DNA of 64,000 bases, taken from assembly GCA_001797285.1 (NCBI GenBank), contig MGOZ01000008.1:62001-126000 (forward strand), written 5' to 3'. Each line of letters begins with the position of its first letter. Position 1 is the first letter of the stretch. Positions 26,546-36,576 of the stretch are shown here, piece after piece. The position numbers were made by a program, and so were the translations under genes. A model generated the notes under the pieces. That model saw only the letters and a list, made by a program, of their open reading frames with translations, searched no databases and was not told the DNA's origin. Source of the stretch: Coxiella sp. RIFCSPHIGHO2_12_FULL_42_15 (lineage in GTDB: Bacteria; Pseudomonadota; Gammaproteobacteria; Coxiellales; Coxiellaceae).

Positions 26546-29368
26546 ATGGAACTCAATCAAACGGCATTAGACACGGTCGAAATCAGAGATCCCGACTTAC
26601 TCCACGCCATTGAACCCGGTCAATTACGCGTTATCAAACGCGATGGCCGCGTCGTTCGTTTTGATGAGTCACGCATCACTGCCGCCATGAAAAACGCCTT
26701 CCTGGCGGTTAATGCTGCTGAAGGTCATGATGCAACAAGTGCACAAAGTATTCAAGAAATCGTCACTGAACTGACACAACAAATTACCGGCATCTTTAAA
26801 AACCGCTGGCCAGAGGGGGATACCATCCATATCGAAGCAATCCAAGATAAAGTCGAACTAGCACTCATGTACGCAGGTCAGCAAAAGGTGGCACGTTCTT
26901 ATGTACTGTATCGCGAAGAACGCCGCAAGCAACGCGAACAGCAACAACAGCACCAAACCCAACTGCGCATGACGCTGGATAATGGAGAAAAAATTTTGCT
27001 GGACACCCACTGGTTAATGCAATTAATTGAGCGTGCTTGCCAAGATCTTATTGCTGTCGACCCAAAACTGATTTTAACGGGCGTACAAAATAACCTGTTT
27101 GATGGCGTTACCATCAAAGACACTTATAAAGCGTTAATCATGACGGCACGCACCCTGGTTGAAAGCGAACCGAATTACACCTACGTTACCGCACGTTTGC
27201 TGCTGCAAGACTTATATTCCGAAAGTCTGTCAGGCTTAAACATCACCCACCATTTAATGAAAGAAAGCATCGAGCAACATTATCCCACCGCATTTAAGCG
27301 GTTCATCCAAAAAGGCATTCAGCTCAACCTGTTGGATGAAAGACTCGCCAGTTTTGATTTGGACGAACTCGCTGCAGCCCTTTTGCCGGATCGCGATCGT
27401 TTATTCACGTATTTAGGCCTACAAACGCTCTATGATCGCTATTTCATTCATCAAGAAAGCATCCGTTTAGAACTACCACAAGTCTTTTTTATGCGCGTCG
27501 CGATGGGCTTAGCGGAATGCGAAGGTGAACAAAAAAATAAACGCGCCATTGAATTTTATCATTTGCTGTCGTCTTTTGATTTTATGAGTTCAACACCGAC
27601 GTTATTTAATTCTGGTACTACACATCCGCAGCTTTCCAGCTGTTTTTTAACGACGATTTCAGACAGTTTAGAAGGCATCTATAGCGCACTAAAAGATAAT
27701 GCGTTGTTATCCAAATTTGCAGGCGGCCTCGGTAACGACTGGACTCCCGTACGCGCCATGGGTGCCCATATTCGTGGCACCAACGGAAAATCACTAGGGG
27801 TTGTTCCCTTTCTCAATGTAGCCGATGCCACCGCCATTGCGGTCAACCAAGGAGGAAAACGTAAAGGTGCCGTGTGTGCCTATCTAGAAACGTGGCATAT
27901 GGACATCGAAGAATTTTTAGATTTGCGCAAAAATACCGGTGATGATCGCCGTCGTACACACGATATGAATACCGCAAACTGGATTCCCGATTTATTCATG
28001 AAGCGAGTTTTCGAAAATGAGCCATGGACCTTGTTCTCACCCAACGACGTGCCCGAACTGCACGAAACGTTTGGTGAATCCTTCGAAAAACATTATCTCG
28101 CTTATGAAGAAAAAGCGCGTCGCAAAGAAATTCGTTCCAAGTCCATTTCTGCCACCACACTGTGGCGTAAAATGTTGGGCATGCTATTTGAAACAGGCCA
28201 CCCATGGGTCACTTTTAAAGACGCTTGTAATCTTCGCTCTCCGCAACAGCAGGCGGGTGTGATTCACAGTTCCAATCTCTGCACGGAAATTACCTTAAAT
28301 ACGTCAGCGGATGAAATTGCCGTTTGTAACTTGGGCAGCATTAACTTAGTGCAACACGTACGTGACAACGGCACACTGGATACGGAAAAACTCGCTCGCA
28401 CGGTAAAAACGGCGGTTCGCATGCTGGATAATGTCATCGATATCAATTATTACGGTGTGCCACAAGCACGTCATTCTAACCTCAAACACCGGCCGATTGG
28501 TCTTGGCATCATGGGATTCCAAGATGCGCTTTACAAATTACGCATCCCTTATCATTCAGAAGCAGCGGTTGAATTTGCGGATTTCAGTATGGAATGCATG
28601 AGTTTTTACGCGATTGCCGCTTCTGTCGAACTTGCCAAAGAGCGTGGAACCTATGAAAGTTATAGCGGTTCTCTGTGGGACCAAGGCATACTGCCGATTG
28701 ACTCAATTCGTCTACTGAAAGCGGTGCGCGGCAAATATCTCGAGCAAGATACCACACAACGCTTAGATTGGAATTTCTTACGCGAAAAAGTCAAACAACA
28801 CGGCATGCGAAATTCTAACGTCATGGCGATTGCACCAACGGCAACCATTTCGAATATTTGCGGTGTTTCGCAATCCATCGAGCCAACTTATCAAAATCTC
28901 TACGTGAAATCGAATCTCTCCGGTGAATTCACCGTCGTTAATCCGTATTTAGTGCGCGATTTAAAGCAGCTGAATGTGTGGGATAAAGCGATGGTGCACG
29001 ATTTAAAATATTATAACGGCAGCGTACAAAAAATTGATCGCATCCCCGCAGAACTCAAACAACTCTATGCAACCGCATTTGAAATTGAGCCCCGCTGGTT
29101 AGTGGAGGCGGCTTCTCGTCGTCAAAAATGGATTGACCAGGCACAATCGCTCAATCTCTATATAGCCGAACCTTCCGGCAAAAAACTCGATGTGCTTTAT
29201 CGCATGGCATGGATACGCGGTTTAAAAACCACGTATTATTTACGCAGCCTTGGTGCCAGCAGCACGGAAAAAGCCACCATCAATGATGGTGCACTGAATG
29301 CCGTCACACAAAATACAACTCCCAAAGCATGCTCAATCGACAATCCCGATTGTGAAGCGTGTCAATAA
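26546..29368 (+). CDS. nrdA: Class Ia ribonucleoside-diphosphate reductase, large subunit
   Basis: The catalytic subunit that makes deoxyribonucleotides, working with NrdB. The 940-residue protein has an N-terminal ATP-cone (about residues 22-120; LRVIKRDGRVVRFDESRI), the first redox cysteine in LSSCFLTTISDSLEG, the catalytic NLCTEITLN, the second redox cysteine in EIAVCNLGSINL, APTATISNICGVSQSIEP, and the C-terminal shuttle cysteines CEAC. The start is the ATG at 26546 after CAGGAG; a more upstream in-frame ATG at 26492 has no such site. nrdB follows after 22 bases. Confidence 0.97.
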   Translation: MELNQTALDTVEIRDPDLLHAIEPGQLRVIKRDGRVVRFDESRITAAMKNAFLAVNAAEGHDATSAQSIQEIVTELTQQITGIFKNRWPEGDTIHIEAIQDKVELALMYAGQQKVARSYVLYREERRKQREQQQQHQTQLRMTLDNGEKILLDTHWLMQLIERACQDLIAVDPKLILTGVQNNLFDGVTIKDTYKALIMTARTLVESEPNYTYVTARLLLQDLYSESLSGLNITHHLMKESIEQHYPTAFKRFIQKGIQLNLLDERLASFDLDELAAALLPDRDRLFTYLGLQTLYDRYFIHQESIRLELPQVFFMRVAMGLAECEGEQKNKRAIEFYHLLSSFDFMSSTPTLFNSGTTHPQLSSCFLTTISDSLEGIYSALKDNALLSKFAGGLGNDWTPVRAMGAHIRGTNGKSLGVVPFLNVADATAIAVNQGGKRKGAVCAYLETWHMDIEEFLDLRKNTGDDRRRTHDMNTANWIPDLFMKRVFENEPWTLFSPNDVPELHETFGESFEKHYLAYEEKARRKEIRSKSISATTLWRKMLGMLFETGHPWVTFKDACNLRSPQQQAGVIHSSNLCTEITLNTSADEIAVCNLGSINLVQHVRDNGTLDTEKLARTVKTAVRMLDNVIDINYYGVPQARHSNLKHRPIGLGIMGFQDALYKLRIPYHSEAAVEFADFSMECMSFYAIAASVELAKERGTYESYSGSLWDQGILPIDSIRLLKAVRGKYLEQDTTQRLDWNFLREKVKQHGMRNSNVMAIAPTATISNICGVSQSIEPTYQNLYVKSNLSGEFTVVNPYLVRDLKQLNVWDKAMVHDLKYYNGSVQKIDRIPAELKQLYATAFEIEPRWLVEAASRRQKWIDQAQSLNLYIAEPSGKKLDVLYRMAWIRGLKTTYYLRSLGASSTEKATINDGALNAVTQNTTPKACSIDNPDCEACQ

Positions 29369-29390
29369 AAAAAATATCAGGAGATTCAAC

Positions 29391-30541
29391 ATGACTGAGA
29401 ACTTATTAAATTGGGATGATTACAGTGAATTAAAGCCCATCAAAAAACCCAGCACACCCTTAACCATCGAACCAGAAAAAATGGCGCAACAGAATTGGAG
29501 GCGCTGAAAATGGGAGCGAGACGTATTCAAGTCGATGATAAACAAATCATTAATTGCCGTGCAGATCTCAACCAACTGGTCCCTTTTAAATATACGTGGG
29601 CATGGCAAAAATATTTATTGGGTTGCGCGAATCATTGGATGCCAAATGAAATTAATATGGCCGCCGATATTGCTTTATGGAAAACACCCGGCGGATTGTC
29701 CGAAGACGAGCGCTTGATTGTCAAACGCAGTCTCGGTTTTTTTTCTACGGCCGATTCATTAGTCGCTAATAATCTGGTTTTGGCGGTGTATCGCCACATT
29801 ACCAACCCAGAGTGCCGACAATATTTATTGCGCCAAGCCTTCGAAGAAGCTCTGCACACGCATTCTTATCAACACATTATCGAAAGCGTAGGCTTAGAAG
29901 AGTCTGAAGTCTTTAACATGTATCGTGAGGTCCCCGCGGTTGCGAATAAAGCGTCTTGGGCACTGCCGTTTACCGAAAGCTTGGCCGATCCAAATTTTAA
30001 AACCGGTACCGTTGAAAACGATCAACGTCTCCTGCGTGATTTAATTGCGTTTTATATTGTGATGGAAGGATTGTTTTTCTACGTTGGCTTCACCCAAATT
30101 TTAGCGATGGGCCGTCGCGGAAAAATGACGGGGACCTCCGAACAATTTCAATATATTTTGCGCGATGAGTCGATGCACGTTAATTTTGGTATTGACGTTA
30201 TTAATCAAATTAAAATTGAAAATCCGCATCTGTGGACGTCATCATTCCAAAAAGAAGTCATCCATATGATTTGTCAAGGCGTCGAACTAGAATGTGAATA
30301 CGCGGTTAATACCATGCCGCGCGGTGTGTTGGGATTAAATGCGGATATGTTTAAGGAATATCTCCGCTACATCGCCAATCGTCGCTTTGCACAAGTTGGT
30401 CTCACCGAACAGTTTCCAGGAGTGATTAATCCATTTCCCTGGATGAGTGAAATGATGGATCTCAAAAAAGAAAAGAATTTTTTTGAAACGCGTGTGATTG
30501 AATATCAAGCGGGCGGCTCGTTGAAATGGGAAGATGAATAG
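29391..30541 (+). CDS. nrdB: Class Ia ribonucleotide reductase small subunit, frameshifted near the 5' end
   Basis: NrdB houses the di-iron centre and tyrosyl radical. From about 29483 the sequence reads [18 protein letters not shown] and continues intact to the end, with ligand motifs [17 protein letters not shown] and [12 protein letters not shown] and the tail GGSLKWEDE. The expected ATG at 29391, after AGGAG, opens a frame that stops at 29505-29507 (38 codons). The two frames join if one base is added in the A6 run at 29476-29481. As it stands, translation could restart at ATG 29510, which has GGAGG at 29497-29501, eight bases upstream, and lies two bases after the stop. That would yield 343 residues containing the whole catalytic core. 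Either a sequencing error, a real mutation or slippage at A6 could be the cause. Confidence 0.9.
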
Positions 30542-30544
30542 CTC

Positions 30545-30616
30545 GCCCTTCAAACAAAAGACCTTCCCGTTGGTGGCACCCCGATCCTCGCTGTTCGATA
30601 TGAAATATCCAGGCTA
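30545..30616. repeat. Repeat family E, copy 1
   Basis: CCCTTCAAACAAAAGACCTT to GAAATATCCAGGCTA. A second copy is at 56746-56816. The last bases contain the stop codon of the SAHH-like gene on the minus strand. Confidence 0.75.
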
Positions 30617-32191
30617 CCCGGGCGAATGACGAGGCGAGAATAATACCGTCTTACATTGTTCAACCAGCGATTCAGGCACTTTAAACAAGCCGTTTTTTCC
30701 AATCATTTCAGAGAATCTCACCAGCTCTCCTTCAGATTTAGAAACAATATGCTGCAACGCCAAATCAACGTGTGATTTGTGTTGATTTTCAGGAAAATAT
30801 TTGAGGTAATCCACCGCGGCGACAAATTCATGAATAAAAGGGCTGCCTGGGTTCAACCGCGCATATTCCGCAATAATCATTAATTGCAGCACTGGACAAA
30901 GCATCGCAACCGATGCCGAAGATTGAGCGTCTTTATGTTTCCACAGGGTATTTGCCATAAAAAAACTACTTAAAATACCCGCCCGCGTCGGCCAAATTTC
31001 TTCAGGTACAACACTGTGTTTGCTGTTGTCAAAATTAACCGGGAATCCTCCTCGCAAAATAAGGAGTTCGGTGCCCCCTCTCGTCATAAAACGAATGTCT
31101 TTTAACGAATTTGGTGTCACACCCGGCACTTTCGTTGCGGCTTGAATGCGTTCAAGCAGCGTTCTAAATTCTCGATCTTCAGAAGCCGCACTCATCACGA
31201 CTTGACGTTTTTTTTTCAAAAATAAAATGTTATTTAATACATTCGAATCCAGAGTAATATCCACTCCAGTACAACTGATGACGATATCTGCATTCGCCCA
31301 CAATAATGCGGCATTTGGCATGCGCTGTTCTTCAAGCACATTCTCATCATACATAGAAGAATTTTTATCAAAAACAATCACTGGGTAACCGTCTTTCATA
31401 AATTTCTTCGCAATCACTTTACCTTGGTCACCATAACCAATAATACCGACCGTCGGAGTCCCATCCAAATAGCTTTCCACTTCTTTAAAGGCTTGAAAAG
31501 ATCGATCTGCAATCGCTCGAGCAACACCGGGGCTTTCAATGCGTTTTGCAAGCGAACCTGCTAAATGAATAATTGGAAATGGCATGCCCTTAAAACCAGA
31601 ACCGTTACTTCCTCCGCGCGTTTGCTCCTTCCCAACAACAAATTGAGGCTTGTATTTAAGACCATTAAAATAAGAAGCAGGAATACGCTTCAATGCTTCA
31701 AAACCATCATCTATGCAAAATAAAACTTTCTTGGGATCTGCTTGTTGCATTTCATCATAAACACTCCACATTTCTTGTATGGTGGCTTGATTTGCGGCTT
31801 CATAAGCACCTAGGGCTAATTGTTCTTTATCTAAAATAAACGTAAAGCCCAATTTTTTCAACGCAAGTGCACTTGATAGATGAGTAGAATAACTTTTTCC
31901 ACACAATACGGCTTCTTGCAAATGATATTCACGCAATACCTGAAACATATCCCGCGTGGTTCCTAACATATGCTGTACACCAGCAACCCGAAAATTCTCA
32001 AAAGTGCCTGGATAAACAGCGTGAAATTGAGCGGCCATATTTCGTAATAATGGCACCACATCAAATTCTTTTTTTACAGGAACGTTTTCTAACATATCAG
32101 GATTTGATTTCACACGAGCCATCGTATGCAAACCCATTTGTGTGTGAGCCCATACCATTCTTTGCATCTGGTTTCTAAAAAGTGTCAACAT
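30614..32191 (-). CDS. S-adenosylhomocysteine hydrolase-like NAD-binding protein
   Basis: A 525-residue protein with the architecture of the SAHH superfamily but low similarity to the enzyme itself. Residues 55-215 contain GVQHMLGTTRDMFQVL, LCGKSYSTHLSSALAL and EQTRGGS; residues 225-400 form a Rossmann domain with GYGDQG at 252-257 and DIVISCTGVDITLD, where SAHH binds NAD; the C-terminal 130 residues are helical. The substrate is unknown and activity as an SAH hydrolase should not be assumed. It is a single gene, convergent with nrdB and divergent from the histidine kinase. Its last few codons (SPG) and stop lie in repeat E1. Confidence 0.7.
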   Translation of the reverse strand: MLTLFRNQMQRMVWAHTQMGLHTMARVKSNPDMLENVPVKKEFDVVPLLRNMAAQFHAVYPGTFENFRVAGVQHMLGTTRDMFQVLREYHLQEAVLCGKSYSTHLSSALALKKLGFTFILDKEQLALGAYEAANQATIQEMWSVYDEMQQADPKKVLFCIDDGFEALKRIPASYFNGLKYKPQFVVGKEQTRGGSNGSGFKGMPFPIIHLAGSLAKRIESPGVARAIADRSFQAFKEVESYLDGTPTVGIIGYGDQGKVIAKKFMKDGYPVIVFDKNSSMYDENVLEEQRMPNAALLWANADIVISCTGVDITLDSNVLNNILFLKKKRQVVMSAASEDREFRTLLERIQAATKVPGVTPNSLKDIRFMTRGGTELLILRGGFPVNFDNSKHSVVPEEIWPTRAGILSSFFMANTLWKHKDAQSSASVAMLCPVLQLMIIAEYARLNPGSPFIHEFVAAVDYLKYFPENQHKSHVDLALQHIVSKSEGELVRFSEMIGKNGLFKVPESLVEQCKTVLFSPRHSPG

Positions 32192-32262
32192 TTTCTGTAC
32201 ACCTATTTCTTAAATTAACAACGTTTGCGAGTCATATCGCATTAAGCTGTTGATTACATTTC

Positions 32263-32291
32263 TTGTTATACCCCCCTACAAAAGCTATACT
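32263..32291 (+). promoter_or_regulatory. Sigma70-like promoter of the hybrid kinase gene
   Basis: TTGTTA (32263-32268) and TATACT (32286-32291) with a 17-base spacer. The predicted mRNA start near 32298 leaves a leader of about 84 bases before the ATG at 32382. Confidence 0.55.
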
Positions 32292-32381
32292 CTGCGAATC
32301 CAAATATCGCAGGACGAGATAGCTTAAACATCCATTTTCTTACCGAAATTACATCATGCAAAAGCAAAGGGACTGATTTTA

Positions 32382-34703
32382 ATGACTCATTCTACGAGCG
32401 AAATTAAAAATTTATTTTCTTTGTTACTTCAATACGCAGATGATATTACTCTGTGTATTGACAGTAAAGGGAATATAAAACATTTAAATTCAACTGCGAT
32501 CCACTACTTAACGGGAAAGTGTACCTCTCTACCGAGCAATAATCTATTTGAGCTTTGTCAAAATGGAAATATTAAGTATCCTTTAAGTTTTTTTAATCTT
32601 TCCAAAAAAGAGATGCAAACTCATCAAGAAATGATTCACAGAGATGCACACGAAACAGGCATCATCACATGGAAATACATACCAGGCGAACTCGAGAATA
32701 TACCTGATATGTACATACTGACAGGGAAAATGGACATGCAAAAAAATCAGGATACGACGGATCATCTCCACAAAATCGTTGATTGCACTCCAGGTAGTTT
32801 GTATTGGAAAGATAAGAATGGACGCTACCTTGGCTGTAATCAATTTATGGCGAATATTGCAGGCTTGACTTCAATTGATGACATCATTGGAAAAACGGAT
32901 GAGGAATTATGGCCGCAACAAGCGGAACAACTCTCACGCAACGATCAGCAGGTCATTCACAGCGGACAAACCATTTGTACTGAAGAAGCCGTTAACGTTA
33001 ACGGAAAGATCATGTATTTCATCGGCGTCAAGGCCCCTTTAAAAAATACGCGCGGCGATATCATTGGCATCATTGGAAATTCACTGGATATCACCGAACT
33101 CAAAGAAACCCAAGCACAACTCCAACATGAAAAACAGCACGCGGAAGCGGACAATCACGCAAAATCTGAATTTATTGCAAATATGAGCCACGACATTCGA
33201 ACCCCGTTAGCCGGTATCATTGGCTTAACGGAGATTCTGATTTCAAGCTTAAAAAATTCGGCTATTGTGAAATTTGCCAAAGATGCTCATCATTCAGCAA
33301 ACCAACTGATGCAACTGCTCAATGAAATTTTGGAAGTTTCTGATATTGCCGCTGGAAATATCACCGACCAACGACAGGATTTTACACTGACCTCAATCAT
33401 CAAAAACATGAAGGAATTAATGTCGCCCTCAGCAGAATACAAAGGATTAACGCTGTATATTGAACATGACTCTCGTATTCCAGATAAATTAAACGGTTAT
33501 CGTATTTTGCTGCATCGCGTTTTGCTCAATTTAGTCAGCAATGCGATAAAATTCACCACAAAAGGCAATGTCACCCTAACAACGCATCTCGTGAAAAAAT
33601 CCCAAGAAAAAGTGCATATTCGGTTTTGCATCGCAGACACCGGTATCGGAATACCTGAAGACAAAGTCAAATTTATTTTTGAACCTTTTAAGCGGTTAAC
33701 GCCTTCTTACGAAAATAACTATCAAGGTACTGGACTGGGGTTGTACGTTGTTAAAAAATTTCTAGACATTATGGGGGGCACTTTAAACGTCACGAGCATC
33801 TTGAATCAGGGCTCGGTATTTGAGTTCACCCTCTCTTTTAATATCATTCACGCGAAAACGATAAATCCACAACCCATCCCTTCCTTGGCGGCATCGCATG
33901 CCCAAATGGCACACTCCATTGATCAACCACAAACCTTTTCATTCAACAACAATCAAACACATTATCCGTATCGTGCGCTGGTCGTCGAAGATGACACCAC
34001 CGCTCAAATAGTTTCCCGCGTCCAACTGAATAAACAAAATTGTTGTGTGGATATAGCAAGCACAAGCCATGATGCCATTCTTTTATTTAAAAAAAATCAT
34101 TATGACCTTGTTTTAATGGATATTGGGCTTCCGGATAAAAATGGCTGTGAAACCAGTGTGATTCTACGCGCCTATGAACAAGAACACAAAAAAACACACA
34201 CGCCCATCATTGCACTGACAGCGCATATTAATCAGAAAAATCATCAAGCCTGCTTAGCGGCGGGTATTGATCGCGTATTACAAAAACCCTTCTCGCAACA
34301 AGTCGCCGAAAAAATCGCTACTGCGTATTTCACCGCACAAGAAAATAATCAACAACCGTTGGACAAGGCCATCATTAATCTCACAGAAGCAAAAGCTATT
34401 TTTGGCGGAAATCAAGCTTTGATGCAAGAAATTTTAACACTGTTCATCAACAGTTTAGCACAAGAAGTTCAACATATTCATCATTGTTATCACCAAAAAA
34501 ATTGGCACGCTTTACAACAGGCTACTCATAAGTTGTCCGGTGGAGCCAGCTATTGCGGTGCCCTACGCTTGAAAACAGCCTGTTTTAAATTAGAAGCTTT
34601 ATTAAAACAGGATGAAATTGCTCATCAAAAAGTATCCACTTGCTATCATCAGGTACTGCAAGAAATTTCTGCGATACAAAAATTTGCAAAGATTTTTCTT
34701 TAG
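32382..34703 (+). CDS. Hybrid sensor histidine kinase (PAS-HisKA-HATPase-REC-Hpt)
   Basis: A 773-residue tripartite phosphorelay kinase. Residues 1-115 may form a first PAS-like sensor; 125-245 is a clear PAS domain (YWKDKNGRYLGCNQFMA). A short coiled coil leads to the H-box with His270 in NMSHDIRTP, then the HATPase domain with Asn387 and DTGIGIP at 419-425, a receiver domain with Asp580 in LVLMDIGLPD, and an Hpt domain with His716 in THKLSGGASYCG. No membrane helix is evident, so the sensor is probably cytosolic. The domain order recalls ArcB-type relays. No partner response regulator is encoded nearby. GGGA nine bases before the ATG supports the start. Confidence 0.93.
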   Translation: MTHSTSEIKNLFSLLLQYADDITLCIDSKGNIKHLNSTAIHYLTGKCTSLPSNNLFELCQNGNIKYPLSFFNLSKKEMQTHQEMIHRDAHETGIITWKYIPGELENIPDMYILTGKMDMQKNQDTTDHLHKIVDCTPGSLYWKDKNGRYLGCNQFMANIAGLTSIDDIIGKTDEELWPQQAEQLSRNDQQVIHSGQTICTEEAVNVNGKIMYFIGVKAPLKNTRGDIIGIIGNSLDITELKETQAQLQHEKQHAEADNHAKSEFIANMSHDIRTPLAGIIGLTEILISSLKNSAIVKFAKDAHHSANQLMQLLNEILEVSDIAAGNITDQRQDFTLTSIIKNMKELMSPSAEYKGLTLYIEHDSRIPDKLNGYRILLHRVLLNLVSNAIKFTTKGNVTLTTHLVKKSQEKVHIRFCIADTGIGIPEDKVKFIFEPFKRLTPSYENNYQGTGLGLYVVKKFLDIMGGTLNVTSILNQGSVFEFTLSFNIIHAKTINPQPIPSLAASHAQMAHSIDQPQTFSFNNNQTHYPYRALVVEDDTTAQIVSRVQLNKQNCCVDIASTSHDAILLFKKNHYDLVLMDIGLPDKNGCETSVILRAYEQEHKKTHTPIIALTAHINQKNHQACLAAGIDRVLQKPFSQQVAEKIATAYFTAQENNQQPLDKAIINLTEAKAIFGGNQALMQEILTLFINSLAQEVQHIHHCYHQKNWHALQQATHKLSGGASYCGALRLKTACFKLEALLKQDEIAHQKVSTCYHQVLQEISAIQKFAKIFL

Positions 34704-34759
34704 TTTTTCAAAATAATCGTTATAATTCTCCTCTCGTTTGATCTGTTAAGGGAATAGAT

Positions 34760-36229
34760 ATGCGCAAAACGGACTCTGCTGAACGCGGGTATCAAGCTAT
34801 AGAAGAAACTCGTCGATCTAACAAAAAAATCACCTTGCGTGAATGTGTTGAATACACCATTTGTTTTTTGGTAGCCCTTCCCTCTGCAACACTTAACGGT
34901 GTTGCAGCATTATCTAACAGGGATGATAATCTTGGCAACGTTCACTCCCCTGCCGAGCTTATGCAGTTTATAACGAATCACTCCAATTTCGCACACGACC
35001 TTTATGCCTTATCCGTATTTACGTTATCCAGCATGGTTTTCTTCTTTTTAAATCAACGTTATTTATTTCCTTCTTTGTATCGTTCAGCAACACTGCTTCT
35101 CAATACCACTAAAATGATATTGAACAAAATATCTTGCGGGAATTTTTTTCCTGTTCACCAAGCGCCTTCTCTGATGCACGTGTTGTTTTTCACCTGGTCT
35201 TTTTTAACAAGTTTAGTTTTTGCTGAGCTGGGTGGAAAAGCCTTTTCGTTTCTGTATACACCGGGCATTATCGTTGGATTTTGCCTCACGTTACTCGTGT
35301 ATTTTTCAACACGTTATGCAAGCGCTGCATTCACGTGGGATAACTTCAACAACATCAATGAATCCTGTAAAAATAAGTACTTCAATAAATTGCTCCAATA
35401 TTCATTATCCGACATCACTGACGCAACGCAGGTCGACATGGGCGATTCGAAAAAACGCGCTAATAACGTGAGTATCGCATTAGCCCAATGGCTGATGCAT
35501 GTCACTCGACAAAGACCCTCCACGGCTCGTCATGTTGCGTTTCAATATATTGTGCCATTATGCAGTGTGCTCGCGATCAGCATCACTGCAATTCCCATTA
35601 TGGCGGGGTTTATTCCCGACTGCATTCAAGGCATTGAGCGTTTATTACAAATTGATCTTAATCAACAGTCTCAGTATCAAAATTTTACCTGTATCCTTAT
35701 TGGGTTATTGGCAACTTCCATGACCATGGTTTTTTATGAAATTAGCATTCGATCTCTACCAAAACAGCTCATTATGACGTGCTTTTCCTTTTGGCGCCAA
35801 TTTCAAAATACGCAGTATTCTCCCGCTCTCCAACAATTGGCATTAACCAGTCTCGCTTTTTTTGCAAGCACGGTAACAAGCATCGGCTTTAAATTCGCCG
35901 TCACCTCTGCCGTTGAAAATGGCTATCTCTCTTATCTCGGTAATACGTTAAGTGCCATGCTACCAAACTGTGTATTTGCTGCGGTTACCATGATGCTCTG
36001 GTCACACCTGCAAGAACTCGTGAATAACTATACGACTGATTCCAATCTCACCGATCTCAGCACGATCACTGAAATTCATGCTGGTAACGTAATGGCTTTA
36101 CTAAAACATTCTGAAATTAATCTTCAACCGGAACTTGCCAACCTATCCGCACAACACTACAGCCTCTTTAGGCCAGCTCATGAAATTGATATCGATATCA
36201 GCGATAGTGAAAACCAGTATAAAGTATAG
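34760..36229 (+). CDS. Multi-pass membrane protein of unknown family
   Basis: A 489-residue protein with a charged N-terminus (residues 1-25) and seven or eight hydrophobic segments, for example near residues 32-50, 84-102, 131-150, 160-180, 265-290, 312-332, 365-385 and 400-420. The C-terminal 70 residues are hydrophilic and acidic, ending EIDIDISDSENQYKV. I recognise no domain. It follows the kinase gene after 56 bases and may share its transcript. The stop codon TAG lies inside the terminal inverted repeat of the element at 36225-36393, so the natural C-terminus may have been shortened or altered by that insertion. Confidence 0.75.
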   Translation: MRKTDSAERGYQAIEETRRSNKKITLRECVEYTICFLVALPSATLNGVAALSNRDDNLGNVHSPAELMQFITNHSNFAHDLYALSVFTLSSMVFFFLNQRYLFPSLYRSATLLLNTTKMILNKISCGNFFPVHQAPSLMHVLFFTWSFLTSLVFAELGGKAFSFLYTPGIIVGFCLTLLVYFSTRYASAAFTWDNFNNINESCKNKYFNKLLQYSLSDITDATQVDMGDSKKRANNVSIALAQWLMHVTRQRPSTARHVAFQYIVPLCSVLAISITAIPIMAGFIPDCIQGIERLLQIDLNQQSQYQNFTCILIGLLATSMTMVFYEISIRSLPKQLIMTCFSFWRQFQNTQYSPALQQLALTSLAFFASTVTSIGFKFAVTSAVENGYLSYLGNTLSAMLPNCVFAAVTMMLWSHLQELVNNYTTDSNLTDLSTITEIHAGNVMALLKHSEINLQPELANLSAQHYSLFRPAHEIDIDISDSENQYKV

Positions 36230-36393
36230 TGTTTCAGATAAATATTTTGGTAAAAATAAACTATTTTAATTATCTTGCCGGCAATGGTGCTCACTGTCGA
36301 GCTTTCCTCTCCCGCCTGCGGGAGAGGCTAGGAGAGGGTTGGCTTCTAATGGCACGATCATTTTCACCAAAATATTTACCTGAAAAGCTATAG
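36225..36393. mobile_element. MITE family A, copy 1
   Basis: A 169-bp non-coding element with near-perfect 28-bp inverted ends; the core TTTCAGATAAATATTTTGGT is mirrored at the right end. Between them lies the hairpin CTCTCCCGC-CT-GCGGGAGAG. Other copies: 60135-60303 and 62520-62689. The ends read (C)TATAG outward, which suggests a TA-rich target. The 180 bases from here to fmdB show no gene. Confidence 0.88.
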
Positions 36394-36576
36394 GATCCTT
36401 AGCCAACAAGAACTTTCCTCCCGGGCAGCACGGTGCGCATCGATTAACGCCTATCGTCTTTTCATGGAATTATGATTAGAATAACCTCCTGGGGACGCGC
36501 ACGTTCCCTGACAGCCATGCCCGCTGAACGCGAAGATGGCTTTCTGTTTGTACATACCCAACCGAGGTTATTTTCC

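Noticed and set aside
29470-29512. Programmed -1 ribosomal frameshift in nrdB
   Set aside because: The bases GAA AAA ATG do not form an X XXY YYZ slippery heptamer and no strong stem-loop follows. Re-initiation, slippage of polymerase, mutation or sequencing error fit better.
36297-36340. Rho-independent terminator after the orphan membrane protein
   Set aside because: The GC-rich hairpin is present in all three MITE copies in different settings and has no following T-run, so it belongs to the element.
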